Assembly (NCBI GenBank): GCA_026413225.1 | Contig: CM048552.1 | Location: forward strand, 188,266,053 to 188,330,052 | Origin: Otis tarda | Taxonomy: Eukaryota > Chordata > Aves > Otidiformes > Otididae | Length of the DNA stretch: 64,000 bases | Reading direction: 5' to 3' | Shown: piece after piece, positions 62,569-64,000 of the stretch | Layout: every line of letters begins with the position of its first letter | Position numbering within the stretch: position 1 is the first letter of the stretch | Made by a program: the position numbers and the translations under genes | The notes under the pieces: model-generated | The model's input: the letters and a program-made list of their open reading frames with translations, nothing else | Databases searched by the model: none | What the model was told of the DNA's origin: nothing

Positions 62569-64000
62569 AGGTGACACTGCGTCATCTTTGCAGAGATACA
62601 TGTAAGAGGACTGCACTCTCCTAGCAATATTTCTTCTTACAGAAACATATTTTAATAGTTCTGCACTTAAACTTGCTTTACCTTCTTGGACAGTCAGTGA
62701 AGTCAGGCTTTGGTTGTCTCATGCCTGTGTATGCACAACCTAAGGAATTATCAATCTGTACTCTGCAGCTCTGTATTAAAAATAATTACCAAATATTGGT
62801 CAAGCTCTGATCTGTGAGTAGAGTTTTCTTTCTCTTCCAGTCATTAGTAGGAGCTTTAAGAATCACAAGCATGGAGAAAGTTGGGAATTTCTTGGTGAAC
62901 TACTAGAAAACAAAGATAATGTCTTCTCTGTTTTGGGATGTGTTCTCAACTAGAGTCTTGGATCTCAAAACCAAACACATATGGTTGAAACAGTGTACAT
63001 GTACTTGTTGTAAAGCCTATTGATACCTATTATTCATTGTCGTTTAGAAAAGGATATGGACTCTGTAATGCCAAAGCCCACGTGTTGCTGCATTGTGAAA
63101 AATCACTGTGTACCTTGGCTTTCACCAATGCCGAGTGAAGTGTGCTGTTTGCAGAGTGAAAAAAAATAATCCCTGCAGTCCAGTACGGTGATTCTTTCTG
63201 TTGCCTTAAACTGATGGCCACGGGGGACGTGTTCACCTGGGCTGGCTCCTGACAACATGACCTCATCATTATGCTAAACCGATGTTCTTCCTGTCTTTAC
63301 ACAAATAGTCTTGCAATCCAAATGAGCACACTCTTTGTTATTTTAAAGAGTGGCTGGTACCAAAGCGAATCATTTTTATTTTAATTAGCATTTTCAAAGG
63401 ATAACCTTTGTGACTTTTCCACAGAGGCTGCTGCTGCTGCCCCGTGCATCTGGTTGAGTTTTAATCATTTAGGAATTCTTGGCCTCAAAATTCTGTTGTT
63501 CTTGGGACTTCTTGAAAGTTGTGACATGATGCCAATGAGGACAATGCCTTTTTCCTGATGTACATTCACTGTGTGATGGAATTCATGGTTTACATCCTCT
63601 GTTTACTGCCAAGAAGGCTGTTGTTGAGGGAAAGGTGATGTTGAGGGGAAGGTGAAACCAAAGAAGAGGCATTTTGTAATGTGCAATGGTAGAGTAGCTA
63701 TGAAAGAAGAGGGACTGAGTGCCAGCTCAGAGAATCAATAAAATCAGAGTAATTTTCATATGCTTGCTTAAAGCTTGGACATATTTCCCCTGTAGCTCTA
63801 AGAGGGCTTTCATTTGGGTAACTGTCAATGCAAGTTTGATGATGAAGTTGAGGCTTTGCCACATGTCTCGAGCGCTATCAAATGAACTGTTCCTTTGGAA
63901 CAACACTATCCATTTGCAGAGGGATTAATTAGTTGTGGTGCTCAGAGAAAGGATTTCAGTAGTAACTTGAGGAATTTATTCCTTAATGTAAAATAAATGA
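62569..64000. other. Unique non-coding DNA with a 17-bp tandem duplication
   Basis: No gene seen up to the window end. TGTTGAGGGAAAGGTGA at 63622-63638 is followed directly by a copy with one mismatch at 63639-63655. A CTG trinucleotide run of four units lies near 63428. Confidence 0.6.

Noticed and set aside
1-64000. Endogenous retrovirus or solo LTR
   Set aside because: No gag, pol or env-like frame and no pair of direct repeats with LTR-like ends was found by reading; a very old solo LTR could still be missed.

Overview
This window looks like gene-poor nuclear DNA from a bird. The main evidence is 13 fragments of the LINE family CR1. Several end in the ATTCTATG-type 3' tail typical of avian CR1, and the youngest keeps a long open reverse-transcriptase frame. 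Other CR1 pieces are far more decayed and resemble old CR1/L3-like copies of sauropsids. There are also faint MIR-type SINE relics, and no dense poly-A-tailed SINEs of mammalian type. I cannot name the species.

I found no protein-coding gene or exon I can support, and no tRNA, rRNA or other RNA gene. The long open frames come from CR1 (7149-8195), from antisense of CR1 copies, from a pentanucleotide satellite (18468-18834), or are chance frames without recognisable domains. The window is best read as an intergenic desert or the inside of a very large intron. I saw no retroviral gag, pol or env frame and no convincing LTR pair.

Layout. From 1 to 7148 the DNA is essentially unique, with two weak MIR-like relics. 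A young 5'-truncated CR1 lies at 7149-8293 (+). Old CR1 tails and bodies on the + strand are at 12190-12682, 26645-26820, 29797-30020 and 55728-56275; one on the - strand is at 45225-45505 and still shows an RT motif A. Younger, short CR1 3' ends are at 14757-14952 (+), 29098-29205 (-), 39456-39512 (+, weak), 41463-41785 (-), 46358-46499 (+), 52963-53785 (-) and 62421-62568 (-). A (CCCTT)n satellite of about 370 bp, whose right half carries ten regularly placed GCACC inserts, sits at 18468-18834. The rest is unique sequence.

No gene network can be described. The observations most worth checking are the satellite with its two-part organisation and expected G-quadruplex/triplex potential; an unnamed repeat present at 18092-18208 and 50862-50964; a recurring phrase related to GACTTCAATGGG at six places; a perfect 18-bp palindrome at 40307-40324; overlapping hairpins at 15173-15210; and a small CpG cluster at 25779-25863. 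I see no sign of a new multi-gene system.
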